Of a stretch of DNA of 64,000 nucleotides, positions 22,999-34,114 are shown in pieces. The stretch comes from Sweltsa coloradensis (lineage: Eukaryota; Arthropoda; Insecta; Plecoptera; Chloroperlidae): assembly GCA_024449915.1 (NCBI GenBank), contig JAMZAV010000024.1, forward strand, positions 806,001 through 870,000, given 5' to 3'. Every line of letters starts with the position of its first letter. Position 1 is the first letter of the stretch. The notes under the pieces are model-generated. The model searched no databases. It was not told the origin of the DNA and saw nothing but the letters and a program-made list of their open reading frames with translations. The position numbers and the translations under genes are program-made.

Positions 22999-23043
22999 AT
23001 GTCATCCACAGTGATGACGCTAAGTCGGGAAATCAAGAATAAT
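22999..23043 (+). CDS. candidate first coding exon of an unrecognised gene
   Basis: ATG at 22999 in GAAAATGTC context, open for 15 codons (MSSTVMTLSREIKNN) to a GTAAAT donor at 23044, phase 0 exit. The 130 bases before it are CAA/ACC-rich and could be 5' UTR. The next strong exon (23579) enters in phase 0. With 26493 the set reads as an alpha-helical protein that I cannot name. It could be an alternative promoter for a gene starting further left (candidates at 8943 and 11762). Confidence 0.38.
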
Positions 23044-23102
23044 GTAAATTATTCACCATTACGACGCGACGAAACATTCCGTCAATGTTATAATTTCTCT
23101 TC

Positions 23103-23103
<1 letters not shown>

Positions 23104-23158
<55 letters not shown>
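23104..23158. repeat. (ATT)n microsatellite
   Basis: About 18 ATT units within the presumed intron between 23043 and 23579. Confidence 0.95.
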
Positions 23159-23159
<1 letters not shown>

Positions 23160-23578
23160 CATCCTTGGCAATTTGGCAGCCCAAACTGCATTTCCACACA
23201 ACTTGTACTTACCAAATAAATACAGTACATATTTTTAACCTCAGTCCTCGGTCCACTCCTTTTCTTTCCAAATTCTCCCAAACTACATGCCTTGGCACAT
23301 TATCATAATATGATTTTTTATGCCTAAGAGTAAGAAGACTATAGGCCTACTATTTCTTCTGCCAAGCTCGTAACTCTTGTTCCATGGCTTGTCCACGTCT
23401 TTTGTTTTACAATCAAGTTGTGTTCCAATCTCTCTCATTCCTAGTTGATACTTACATTGATTTTTGCTGTGTATGGCATATTAATGTGATCCTTGTGTAA
23501 TTACCACATTTTTAACATCTCCTTTTTTATAGGTCTAGATGGGCATAATCCTTGTTTTCCTATTTTCTTTCCGTACAG

Positions 23579-23662
23579 GCTGCCAGTCTAAATCATCTTT
23601 ACGTGCAGTTTGCCAATCCTGCATCCTCACCTCTTGCCATGCACACCTTCATTGATATCATA
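23579..23662 (+). CDS. internal exon of an unrecognised gene
   Basis: A strong acceptor (TTTTCTTTCCGTACAG) and consensus donor (GTAAGT) bound 84 bases, exactly 28 codons. Only phase 0 is open; the other two phases hit stops. It begins AASLNHLYVQFANPASS and ends MHTFIDII. Size, splice sites and single open phase make this a good exon. The peptide looks helical and cytosolic, with no signal peptide or known motif. Likely neighbours are 22999 on the left and 26493 on the right. Confidence 0.5.
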
Positions 23663-23958
23663 GTAAGTTCACTCACATTTCAACCCCAAGACATTTTATT
23701 TTCAGAGTTGATGGTACATTCAACAAGACTTTGGTTTAATTATGAATGTATTTGAGAAATCATATATTTTTCGGATCATTTTGCTGTATTTGAGTACTTT
23801 AAAACTTAACATTTCGATACAGCTGTGCGCATCATCATCTGAGGCCGACTAATGACGTCAAATTTGTAGAAATGGGGCATACGTTCTGATTGGGCTCGAA
23901 ATTCGAAACTTTTTTTAAGTTCGGTTCGAGTGCGAAAGTTAAAATTTGAGTTTATATT

Positions 23959-25371
23959 TGGATGAGCGTAGCGAGGGAAGCAAAGATTCCATTCTACTAC
24001 ACAGGACAAAAAATTCCGGAATGTTTTTTTTTTCCTTCTTCTTTCTTTTTTTTTTTTTAAATTTTTGTCTGTTTGTCCACACGATTCCGGCTAAACCGAC
24101 ACTCCGATTGTGATGAAATTTTATGGAGGCCTTCAAAATCTCTGAACTTAGAACTGCCACGTTTTTGAGCGCAATCGGAAAATTATTTCTCATGAAAATC
24201 GCAATTTTACGATTTTTTTCGATTTTTAACAAAATTCTTCGATTTATAAGACCTACATGCTTTGTCCGATTGTAATAATTTTTTCACAGAACCTTTTATG
24301 TTATGAATTGATATATTCGTGTGAAATTTGAGCATTATCGAAAGATAAATGTCTTTAAGGCTATTCCAGAGCACTCTTACAGATGTTTTGCAAGTCAACA
24401 GAAAATGGCTAAAAGTTGGTTGGATGAAAGATGAACTTGAATAAAAAAGGAAAAAAATAACTTTTTTTTGGACGGGACAAAAGCTCTATTTTGGCCAAAA
24501 TATGCAAATTTTGGTTCATTACGGAAATGAATGTTTTAGATGCAATATTTAATTTTTAGCTATGATTTTTTTTATTGCTTCAACACACCTTTGTCTCTGG
24601 ACTGAGTATAAGGGAAAAGAATTTTCTGAAATAATGTTCGATGTACGATTTTTTTGTCACATGGTACAAAAAAGAGTTTTGAACCGGAACACGAAAAAAA
24701 TCGTTCATCAAAAGTTATTTCATAAAATTAGTTTCCCTTGTACTCAGTCCAGAGACAAAGGTGTGTTGAAGCAATAAAAAAAAAATCATAGCTAAAAATT
24801 AAATATTGCATCTAAAACATTCATTTCCGTAATGAACCAAAATTTGCATATTTTGGCCAAAATAAAGCTTTTGTCCCGTCCAAAAAAAAGTTATTTTTTC
24901 CCCCTTTTTTATTCAAGTTCATCTTTCATCCAACCAACTTTAAGCCATTTTCTGTTAACTTTCAAAATATCGGTAAGAGTGCTCTGGAATAGCCTTTAAA
25001 AATCGCAATTTTACGACTTTTTTTGATTATTTAAATTTCTTTGGCTTATAGCCCCTACATGCTTTATCCGATCGTAATGATTTTTTCACAGAACCTTAAT
25101 TTCATGAATTTATATATTCGTGTGAAATCTGAGCGCTATCAAATAATTATTTCTTATGAAAATTGCAATTTTACGATTTTTTCATTTTTTTAAATTACGA
25201 TTGATTAAAAATTTAAGTTATTTTTTTATTTAATTTAATATAATTTAATTTTAAAAAATTCAACTTAGATATGATTTTTTCACAGAACAACAGAAAATCC
25301 GCATAACACATGGCAGCTCAATGCACCAATTACGCTCATCCAAAAACGCGGCGGGACTTAAGCGTTTTCCT
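23959..25371 (+). mobile_element. GAGCGAAGC-family element, copy 2 (foldback form)
   Basis: Begins TGGATGAGCGTAGCGAGG and ends GGGACTTAAGCGTTTTCCT. The flanks AGTTTATAT (left) and AGTTTATTA (right) share AGTTTAT, a probable target-site duplication. Inside is a long inverted repeat (24351-25000). The front half (T-rich tract, GTCTGTTTGTCC, ACTGCCACGTTTTTGAGCGC) matches copy 3 almost base for base. No ORF is present. It lies in the intron between candidate exons 23579 and 26493. Confidence 0.75.
24351..25000. repeat. long near-perfect inverted repeat
   Basis: The arms at about 24351-24625 and 24735-25000 are reverse complements over roughly 265 bases. For example, CTTTGTCTCTGGACTGAGTA in the left arm pairs with TACTCAGTCCAGAGACAAAG in the right. 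The loop is about 110 bases. Near-perfect pairing over this length implies recent origin or gene-conversion maintenance, and a transcript would form long dsRNA. Confidence 0.9.
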
Positions 25372-25512
25372 AGTTTATTAAAATTTCAAACTAGACCTGA
25401 ACTTTGCCCTGAAATTACTCCCTTCTTTTGTTTACCTAGTGTATATTATGCCCGTTTAAATTATTATTTCAATGCCAAAATGGATTAGCCTATCTTAATG
25501 TGGCATTTTAAT

Positions 25513-26120
25513 TGGATGAGCGAAGCGAAGATTCCATTCTACTACACTGGAGAAAAAAATCCGGAATGTTTTTTTTTCTTTTTTTACTTTTCTTTTTTTT
25601 TTGTATTTTTGTCTGTTTGTCCGCACGATTCCGGTTAAATCGATACTCCGATTGCGATGAAATTTTATGGAGGCCTTCGAAATCTCTGAACTTAGAACTG
25701 CCACGTTTTTGAGCGCAATCGGAAAATTATTTCTCATAAAAATCGCAATTTTACGATTTTTTTCGATTTTTAACAAAATTCTTCGTTTTATAACACCTAC
25801 ATGCTTTGTCCGATTGTAATAATTTTTTCACAGAGCCTTAATTTTATGAATTAATATATTCGTGTGAAATTTGAGCACAATCGAATAATTATTTCTTATG
25901 AAAATCAAAATTTTACGATTTTTTTCTGTTTTAAAATTACGATTGATTAAAAAAATTAAAAAATAAAGTTTATTTTTTATTTAATTTATATTAATTTAAA
26001 AAAAATCTTCAACTTAGTAATGATTTTTTCATAGAACAACAGAAAATCCGCATAACACATGGCAGCTCAATGCACCATTTTCGCTCATCCAACAACGCGG
26101 CGGGACTTAAGCGTTTTCCT
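25513..26120 (+). mobile_element. GAGCGAAGC-family element, copy 3
   Basis: TGGATGAGCGAAGCGAAG to GCGTTTTCCT. Nearly identical to the outer parts of copy 2 but without the long inverted repeat, so it shows what the family looks like with the hairpin absent. Only about 140 bases separate it from copy 2. No clear target-site duplication. Confidence 0.75.
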
Positions 26121-26492
26121 AGTTTACAACTCTACCTTCATATTAGGAACAATTTTCCATTCTTTCTGATTTGTGGGCCATGGGACGATTGTTTTCAAAC
26201 AGATTTGTAAGAGTTGGTTTGAGTTGGAAGTTCAACTTTTTTGGTTCACTAGTTTGGGTTGGGTTTGAAACTCCGAAATCAAGGTTTGGCCATCCCTACA
26301 AATTTGAGATTGTATTTGAATCCTTATGTTGCATCTTATGATTTTTTAAATATTACAAAAAAAAACTTATTAGTAATTTGTAACATGTAGAAGTTAAAGT
26401 AATGAGTAATTATGTTACTTTCCAAAAATAGTTATTCCAAGACATTTATTTATTTAGTGTCGGACATTTCAATTGCATCTATGTTCTTGCAG

Positions 26493-26556
26493 AGAAGTTA
26501 CCCGACTATCACGATGCTGTATGAATGGTTGTGCGAACAATGTGTACGTATGCAGT
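26493..26556 (+). CDS. internal exon of an unrecognised gene
   Basis: The acceptor is ATGTTCTTGCAG. The open frame encodes RSYPTITMLYEWLCEQC and then VRMQ, followed by a GTATGT donor at 26557 (phase 1 exit). An alternative donor, GTACGT at 26544, would end the exon at 26543 in phase 0. Entry in phase 0 fits exon 23579, joining MHTFIDII to RSYPTIT. The peptide is Cys- and aromatic-containing and clearly unlike translated intron. No family is recognised. Confidence 0.45.
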
Positions 26557-26846
26557 GTATGTATGTATGTATATTTATTTATTTATTTATTAGTATCCTG
26601 TGGACTTTTGTATCCAGTATAATAGTAAAGGATTTGTCATCTGTTGGTACATACACATTAAAATAATATGCATACGTTATATAGTGTTGTGCCATTATTA
26701 ACAATACATTATTATTAGTACATATTATTATTATTATTATTATTATTTTCTTTCTTTCTTTTAGAATTTGTCACTTCCCAATAACATAATAATATCAATG
26801 TAGTTACTGAGAGGGACTAATACAATTTCATTGGAGCCGTCCGCAG

Positions 26847-27082
26847 TGTCACATACGATTAGGTCGCTGGTCCGTAGCGTACGACACTACGAAGATGCAA
26901 GTGCCGTATTCGCTCAGTTCTTTTCCTCAATAAGCTCATGGCTGCTTGATCAATATTTCTTCTCTGTCACTTTTCTTTGCCAATTACTTGGAATAAGCAT
27001 TTTATGTTCTATTACCTTCATTCAAGTGAACATGGACTTTGGTATTTTTGCCAGTCCTGATTTTGTTTTGGTGAATTGGTAG
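26847..27082 (+). CDS. candidate continuation exon of the unrecognised gene
   Basis: After GCCGTCCGCAG the frame reads LSHTIRSLVRSVRHYEDAS and AVFAQFF, then runs to a TAG at 27080-27082 through a hydrophobic stretch. Entry in phase 1 fits the 26556 end of the previous exon. The first 30 or so codons look like coding sequence; the hydrophobic remainder may be intron read-through. A much stronger acceptor at 26764 leads to a quick stop in all three phases, which argues against this model. Confidence 0.22.
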
Positions 27083-27348
27083 ATTTATAGTAACTGGTGC
27101 TAGCAAATGGTGGTGCGATAAACGGAGCCTGGTGACATCTTGAATCCCGAAAGTTCCAAGACTCCCGATGGAAATGGTCCAGTACCAACTGCTCAGACCA
27201 TCAACATCCACCAACCATCAATCGTGACAACTGGCACGTGCAGAAGCACTTGTCTCTTTGTAGCTCCTTATATACATTGGGGGTTACACAATTTTCAACT
27301 CTTACCAGCTTGTACACGTTTTCCTTTTTGATGTTGGGTGCCGCATTG

Positions 27349-27704
27349 TAGAGGTCTGCACGGGCCTACTTCTAGAAGCCCGGCCTGGCCCGGGCCCGCC
27401 ATAAGTGTAAGTAGGCCCGTTAGAGCCCGTTCAGAGGTTAAACTCAAAGCAACTGCACGTGGATTTTATAGTTTTTACCATGGGATATATGAAAAAACGT
27501 CACGGTGGGGATGAAATGAACTATTACGAGAAACAAAACGGTGAAATTTTGGTCGAGGAACATTTCTATGATCGCAATCGCAAATACCGATTTCAAATTA
27601 CATCATAAAGCCCGAAAAAAGCCCGTCTCATTCAGTGAAAAGCAGGCCCGGGCCCGGCTTAAAATGCATAACAAGGCCCGAGCCCGGGCCCGTGCAGACC
27701 TCTA
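27349..27704. mobile_element. small hAT-like nonautonomous element, 8-bp TSD
   Basis: The ends read TAGAGGTCTGCACGGGCC and GGCCCGTGCAGACCTCTA, a perfect 18-bp inverted repeat. They are flanked by CCGCATTG (27341-27348) and CCCCATTG (27705-27712), an 8-bp duplication with one change. Subterminal sequence is rich in CCCGGGCC. 356 bp; no coding capacity. Confidence 0.9.
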
Positions 27705-28109
27705 CCCCATTGGTAAGTTTGCGATGCAATGGGTTATTGCCATCACCTCTGAAAGTGCACAATGCAAATCCCAAACTTTTTGATGCTCTGTTATGCACAT
27801 GTTACTGTTTTCTGTAATTTTAATATAATTGTTGTTGGTGCATTCATGTTCCACCCAAAACTGTGTCATGTTCCAGTCCCATGTTTGCCCCCCTTTCATT
27901 TAGCTTCCAAGACCAGACTAATGGTCATACATTGGTCATTGATACAGTAATCTTCAAGGATGGATTTTTGCAGAGATATGTCCAAGAATTGGTAAAGGGT
28001 GAAAGAAGTTTTTAAACGATCAAAATACGGGTGGGAGCTAGCGCAATGGAGCTGTATGATGGAAATACATTATAGTATTTGTAATACATACACAATCCCG
28101 AAACTAAAA

Positions 28110-28450
28110 AATCCAACTTGACCTGGGATTGAACCCTCTGCTTGCTGGGCAGACCAGGCACCAGAGTCTAGGAGGGAAGCGTGTTGCGACTATCCACCCT
28201 TCCTATCTCGAACCTCTTCTCTTAAAATGAATGAAGAGGCACCCTGGCCCAGCAACAGCACGAGGGGCAGCTTTTCTCTTGTTGCCAAGGGTCCTGGTTC
28301 GAATCCAGGGTAAGTCATGGAAGTTCTGTCTCCCGAGCACCAGAGTTGGGAGGGAAGCCCCCTTACTGGTTGTGCTGACGGTGTGCCTCAGTATGAATGG
28401 TGTTTGAAGTAACCTTGCTGATGATGACAACATGCACGCAGAATTTACTT
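28110..28450 (+). repeat. tRNA-derived SINE-like sequence
   Basis: CCTGGTTCGAATCCAGG at about 28290-28306 forms a perfect 5-bp T-arm with the pol III B box GGTTCGAATCC. An A-box-like TGGCCCAGCAAC lies upstream at about 28245. A second B-box-like GGTTCAATCCC reads on the minus strand near 28122-28132. The block CACCAGAGTNNNGGAGGGAAGC recurs (about 28151 and 28341), as if two SINE units were joined. Some vestige may continue to about 28660. No canonical acceptor stem exists, so this is not a working tRNA. Confidence 0.55.
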
Positions 28451-31390
28451 CTTGCGTGGTCCTACTACAGGTTTGGTTAGTGTTGTGAACTTTGTATGTA
28501 GTTGGCTGAGTTTTACTTTAGTGGCCACCATCCGCCTGTTGAGTCCCAGAAGGAAGAAAGGCGTTGTGGAGTAAGGTAACAAACAACTTAAAATTAGCTG
28601 CAGTTGTCATCAGCAGGTGAAAAGTTTTGTCGCCCCCAGCCCTTCAGGCTGGGCTTTATGTTTTCTATGCTTTCCCAACCTGTCAACCCTTCTCCAATCT
28701 AAACTTAAATTTTAAAAATCTGTTTTATTACACATTGAAAGGTTCAACTTCAATAGTAGGCAATTTCAAGTTATTATTGCATATTATGATTTTTTATTGA
28801 ATAGGTGAGCATCTATCAGTAGTTGCAAATTGTGAAAATTAATTGACTAAACAAGCTAGTCTAAGGGACTAAAACATTACTTTGATATAAAGATTATTTT
28901 TCTTTTGTTTTTTCATGATCAGGTTTTTGTTGTATTTTTTGTCAAAGAGGTGGGTTTTGTCTCTCTCCCCCACCTTGGACACACCACTGGATTTTTTCAA
29001 TTATTCGTCGGGTGCATGTCATCCTTCCACAACTCATCTCTAACTCTAGCTTAGTTCTGCATTAATAGAGACCACCAACAGGTATGTAAGTTACCAATAT
29101 GTGTACATATTCTTTTTAAAAGCCATGTAAATTTACAGTTTTTATTGATACCATAAGACCTCAGCACAATTTTGAGAAAATAGTACAATGGTTTTGTTTG
29201 AACAATAAGTTGCATGAAGAATAATCGGTATCGTACGATTTGTATTAGTAACAGTAATTATTGATTTATGAATAATTCCTGTTTTTTGTATTGCTGTGTT
29301 TTCAGTAGTTGTAGATAATCCGTACATCATCATTACAGTTACTCATCACCAACTGTTCATAACACTGAGTGAAAAGGGCCGTCAGTAATGTAATGACAAG
29401 CTATATAATGGACCAGAGTAGTAATGAAGCCGGTTGCTTGTGTCGTAACATTAACTAACTGAAAACCTATTTGCACAAAGTATGTTCAGCTATATGTTGA
29501 GTTAGCCCGTCCCATTCATTCATCGTGCCTGTTGTAAATTACAGTGTTTATAATTTGTTAAACAATCTGGTGACCAGAAAAAGGCAATGTTCACCCTTGT
29601 TTGTAAGCTCAATTTAGTAAGTCTCTTATTTTGCAAGCATTTGTATTGTATTATTGTATTTATAAGCAGCTGTGGGATTACATGTGTGATGCCGTAACTA
29701 GTACGTGTAACTACTTGCGCTAATTAACCAAAAAAAAAAAAAAAAAAGCCGAGGTATTTCATTTCATTATTGTAACCATTCTAACTTTCTCTTAAAGCTA
29801 TATTGTCGATTCTAAAACGTGTTTAAAGGCGTTTAAAACATCAAATAAGACGGAAAAAATCGCTCCAGGCTCCTACCTATTTAGTGTGTCGAACTCCCTC
29901 TCCCCCAAAACCCATTGTACATTTTCTAAATACGCCTTTGGTTGGTGTAGTGTACTCGAACGATTATACCATTGTATAGAACGTACTCAATTATGATACC
30001 CATGTTCACTAGACCGTTATTATGGCGTTATAATCGCGTATTAGAAGGGTTTTTTATCAATGCATTTTGATCTGTCTTGTTTGGTGTATTTCTGCCTTCC
30101 TCTTGTGTTATAATGGAAACATTTTCATTTTATTTAATTAGAAACTTGATGCTTGTAAGAATTAACTGTAATTCACATTTTCTGTTTTGAGAAGATTTAG
30201 CCTAGCCTACATTTTTTATAGCTAATTAAATTTGCCGCGAGCTAGGACCACAAAAGTAAGCACCAGTCAAGTGACTTTTTTCCGGATCGCCATTACCCCC
30301 ACCCCACCATCTTCAGAACAACTGATCCAAAGGAAGCCTAGGGCTTTTAGGCCTACGATTGTTGTTTTTAAGGTTAGCTTTGTGGTCGTAGGCCTATTAG
30401 CCTGTTAAAAGTACTAGGAATTAGGCTTACTAATCCTAGTTAGCTATGTCTATTTACTAGGCATAGCTAAATGAAAGTTCAGCTGGTAGGCCTAGGCTAG
30501 ATCTAGCTATGATGAGAAAATACTGTACCTGACTCCAATTTTGTCATGGAAATTTGCAGTAGAAGACACTTCCTGCTCATAGTCTGCATTTGGCAATTGG
30601 TGAGTAGGGCTTAGTTTACAATTATTATACCTACCTACTAGGCATACCTAGACTTATGTTAGAGCCTAGCCCTTTGTGTAAGCCTAAGAGTAAGGGCTAG
30701 GCTAGCTAGGCCCCTAGGGTTAGGCTAGGGGCTAGGGCTATGCTTGGAGGCCTAGGGCCTACTAGGCCTAGCTAGGCACTAACAGGTTAAATTACACCAG
30801 ACCTTTTCTTAGTCGCTAGCTAAATCTATAGGGAAGTCCTAGACCTAGCCCCTGCCTCCTGGCTGCAATGGAAATATTGAACTCAGCATTGCAAATATTG
30901 AACTCAGCATTGCAAGTGTTTACCCTTAGGGCCTAGGGCTTGACATAGGGCCTAGGCTTAGGCCTATATGCCTACTGTGGTTGGGTTTTGTTTGAACAGT
31001 AAAGGGAAATATATGCAGAAAGGCAGGTGAAACACTTTATTTTGGCCCTAGGCCCTACTGTTTATAAAGCAAATTTGGTTTAGTATGTAAGGGCATAGCT
31101 AGGCCGGAACAAGGGTAGTATGACGGAATTGCTAATTTTGCACCATTTTTTTTTGTTGTTGTTCAAAACCATGCAAAATCACTAGTAAATTGAAAATAAA
31201 CACGCGGAAACCCACTGTTACAGACAATTAAAAAAAAAAACATGAAAAAACGTAGCGAGGAGTGACGCGGCCTATAGGCCTAGGCCTACCTGCTGAGATG
31301 TTGTGCTCACTGCAAATAACCTTACAAGAACATAATAAAAACATTCAAAATAGAATCATCACGTTTTTGCTGTTATAGTAACAAAAAAAA
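28451..31390. other. noncoding stretch with TAGGCCTA-rich island
   Basis: AT-rich DNA without exons I can support. There is an A17-18 run near 29730. The segment 30340-30980 is dense in TAGGCCTA/CCTAGGC units and includes a short tandem duplication, ATTGAACTCAGCATTGCAA, at about 30875-30916. Confidence 0.45.
30340..30980. repeat. TAGGCCTA-rich degenerate repeat island
   Basis: Dozens of overlapping TAGGCC, CTAGGC and CCTAGG units occur without a fixed period. Similar islands occur inside the hAT-like elements at 9381 and 13288 and near 63820-63900. Confidence 0.6.
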
Positions 31391-31393
31391 ACT

Positions 31394-31480
31394 TCAAAAC
31401 CTTTAACGTCGCTATTGTAAACGAAAGTCCTTTTGTGGTGAAAGTAAATTACATGTAAAATAGCGACGTTAAAGCCACTG
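31394..31480. repeat. short hairpin repeat, copy A
   Basis: CTTTAACGTCGCTATT and its reverse complement AATAGCGACGTTAAAG are separated by about 40 bases. The same structure, including the TTCAAAACC preamble and CGAAAGT interior, occurs at 59223-59318. Confidence 0.75.
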
Positions 31481-32289
31481 GAGGTGGAGTATTTTAGTGA
31501 AAAAGGTTGGTAAGCCTAGCAAGTAAAATCAAGACGTAAATAGCAAACATGGCTACCAAATGACAGTGAAATGAGCGAGTGTTCAATCTGTGTTCATTAT
31601 TCTATATAATTGGTATATTTTCAGAGTGATTAGTAAAAATAAATCGTTAACAATGAGTTCTTCATTTATTTCTCATTGAAGTTGGTTTTTATTTTTTTCT
31701 TTGAAAAAAAAAACAGTGTTGAAAAGTTGGACCGCACCAAATGAAACTAGTAGGCCTACCAAAACGACCGATTCAAGCAAACTAAAAATGATTAAATAAG
31801 TCCAGAGACTACTTTCCGCGGCCAAAAACCAAGTAAATACATAATAATATTCAGTTAGAAAAAGGAAAATCATAAATTTAATACAAAATAACATTTCCGT
31901 CAAATTACCCTTATACCAGCTAGGCCTACCTGCTTTGAAACTCCATTGGAGTCCTACAATTACAGTAGGCTAGGGGAGAGCAGTATAGGCCTAGTGGGTC
32001 GCAGTCTAGGCTAGTGGGTGGTGCACATTGATTTGGGTAGGCCTACCGTAGGTATGTTTTTTGGTCATTCGAAAGGTTTGTGTTGATTGACATAATGTTG
32101 ATGTTTACGTTGTGAGAGTGTTGTATGGACGGCGAGGTGGGGAAATGATAGTGCGGGCATCTAAAACCTTTGTGTTTTTGGGGGATTGACTGGTTTTCCT
32201 GAGTTAGCGATTCATCGGAATCAGGTGTGTGTTCGTGTGTTTGTGGTTTTGTTGTTGGGTTTGAGTTGGGGTCCAGGAGCCCCGGTGGG

Positions 32290-32406
32290 GGCATTTTAGT
32301 TGTGCATCGAATTTCATTTTGTCCTCCTTTGTAAATCAGTTTTTATAACTGAATAGGATAGACGTTAAATAAATAAATAAAAAATAAATAAATAAATAAA
32401 TAAAAA
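32290..32406 (+). repeat. LINE/SINE 3' end with (AAAT)n tail
   Basis: AATAGGATAGACGTTAAATA leads into about ten AAAT units. This is the plus-strand counterpart of the fragment at 342-390. The body further left is GT-rich and not recognisable as coding. Confidence 0.5.
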
Positions 32407-32471
32407 TAGTAGGCCTAGTTAATAGGCGTACTCACTACTCACTAGCCTAGTTTAGGCTGGATTTGAGTTCG

Positions 32472-32482
32472 AAGATGGCGGC
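32472..32482 (+). promoter_or_regulatory. YY1-like motif, possible promoter
   Basis: AAGATGGCGGC is the classical YY1 consensus, often within tens of bases of a transcription start site and sometimes overlapping the start codon. It lies 2.8 kb upstream of the first visible NKAIN exon and sits in a small GC-rich patch. The ATG here runs only five codons before a GTGATG that could be a donor. An unidentified first exon is possible. Confidence 0.3.
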
Positions 32483-34106
32483 GTGTGGGAGGTGATGGTG
32501 GTTGTTTGTTACGTGTTCTAGGCCTAAGTGTCTGTTGTTTTGTGTTTTATTTTGTAAACACTTGTGTGCGCCTGTTTAGAAATCATTTAAAAAATTTCTG
32601 TTATGGTTGTTTTAGTGTTTATTCAACAAAAAAAGGAATTGCTGAGTAACCCTTCACTTTTACCTAGTGGGTATTTGAGCTTTCTGCTTAAAGTCCATGT
32701 TTTAAAAATTTAAAAACATGTTTAGGTACTATGAAGTACCGTATTTTTAAATTCCTATTGTGTTTAAATATAGGCATTCCATTGAAGATATTTAAGATAG
32801 ACTAAAGTGATATATGCATTTAGGCCTACTTTAATAGGCTATTTGCATGAATTTTAGATTTAAGTTAAACATATTTATCTCTAGAGAATAAAACGTCCTG
32901 AATCCAAATATCGCGTTTATTTTATGTTAAAAAAATGTTTTACATAGATATTGTGACTTGAAGCGTAGTCTTTTGGAACATACTGTGAAACGCGCTGTCA
33001 TTGGTCATTCTTCCATTATGACATATTTAGACCCTACAGGGGCGATGTTGCATGGCCCAGAGCTTGTCAAAACTGTGCTACCGCAGCCTGTTATATTGTT
33101 GCTGAAAGATAATCCAAAGCACTTGACATTATAAAGATATTATTTTTGCGTTATACTGCTCAGTATTTGGAAGACCGTGGCTAATATAGGGCCTCATTAC
33201 GTCACACTTTTGGCGCGGAATTTAAACGTCGTTTTTGAAACAACATTTTTAATTATTTTTTATAAAATACATCAAGTGCTTCAAATTTTGTTTTGAACCT
33301 GTTTATATATGTAGAATCATATGAGCAACTCGAAAAAAAAATATAACAAAATCTCATGCATATAGCCTAGGGGCTATTCTTTAACATTTGTGGTTCCAGT
33401 ATTTTTGGTAAATATCTGGAGGGAATAATTTGTTAAAAACAGAAAAATTGGGATCGTCAGTTCATTTGGCACTCCCTTGGTATGTGCCTTCCTCATGAAG
33501 AGAGCCAAACTCACATATAAAAATGGTATCTGGTAACTGGGTCACTCTTTTGCAGTCTATAATGGGTCATGCAAGAGTGACCAACAAACCAAGTTTAACA
33601 AAAATCATATCAACAAAGGTCATCAATACAGGCAGATTTAATGATAGGCCTACTGTCACAACCTGTTCCAGAGTGTTGTATTTAGGTATACTGAATCATG
33701 CAAGTGGTTTAATTAATTAATTATATATATTAACTTACCCTATTGCACAATGAATGACACTCCTATCCACCAGTCCAAGCTAAGACTTAGGCCTATAATA
33801 AAACTTCTTATTTTTTGTGGCTTCAACATAAAAACATAGGGTGGGCCTAGTTATAGGCTATAGACCTAATAGCCACAGTATGTTGCCCTGAAATTCTTCT
33901 ATCAACAAAGCATGCTCTTCAGAATAGTGGCCATATATGAGTTTATTGCATTGCAGTCTCATATTGGATCTATAGGCCTATATCATTGGAAATATAACAA
34001 ATAATTACAATGGAATTTAAAATTCGAATATTACCTACTGTAATATTCAATGTTACCAAATTATTGGTAATATTACTGGTTCACATCACTACTCTTACCA
34101 GCATGA
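32483..34106. other. noncoding stretch
   Basis: No exon or repeat structure I can support. Confidence 0.5.
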
Positions 34107-34114
34107 GATTTTCC

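Noticed and set aside
27128..27237. Coding-like frame NPESSKTPDGNG...TINIHQPSIVTTG
   Set aside because: Looks partly coding, but no convincing acceptor or donor, and the opposite strand is equally open.
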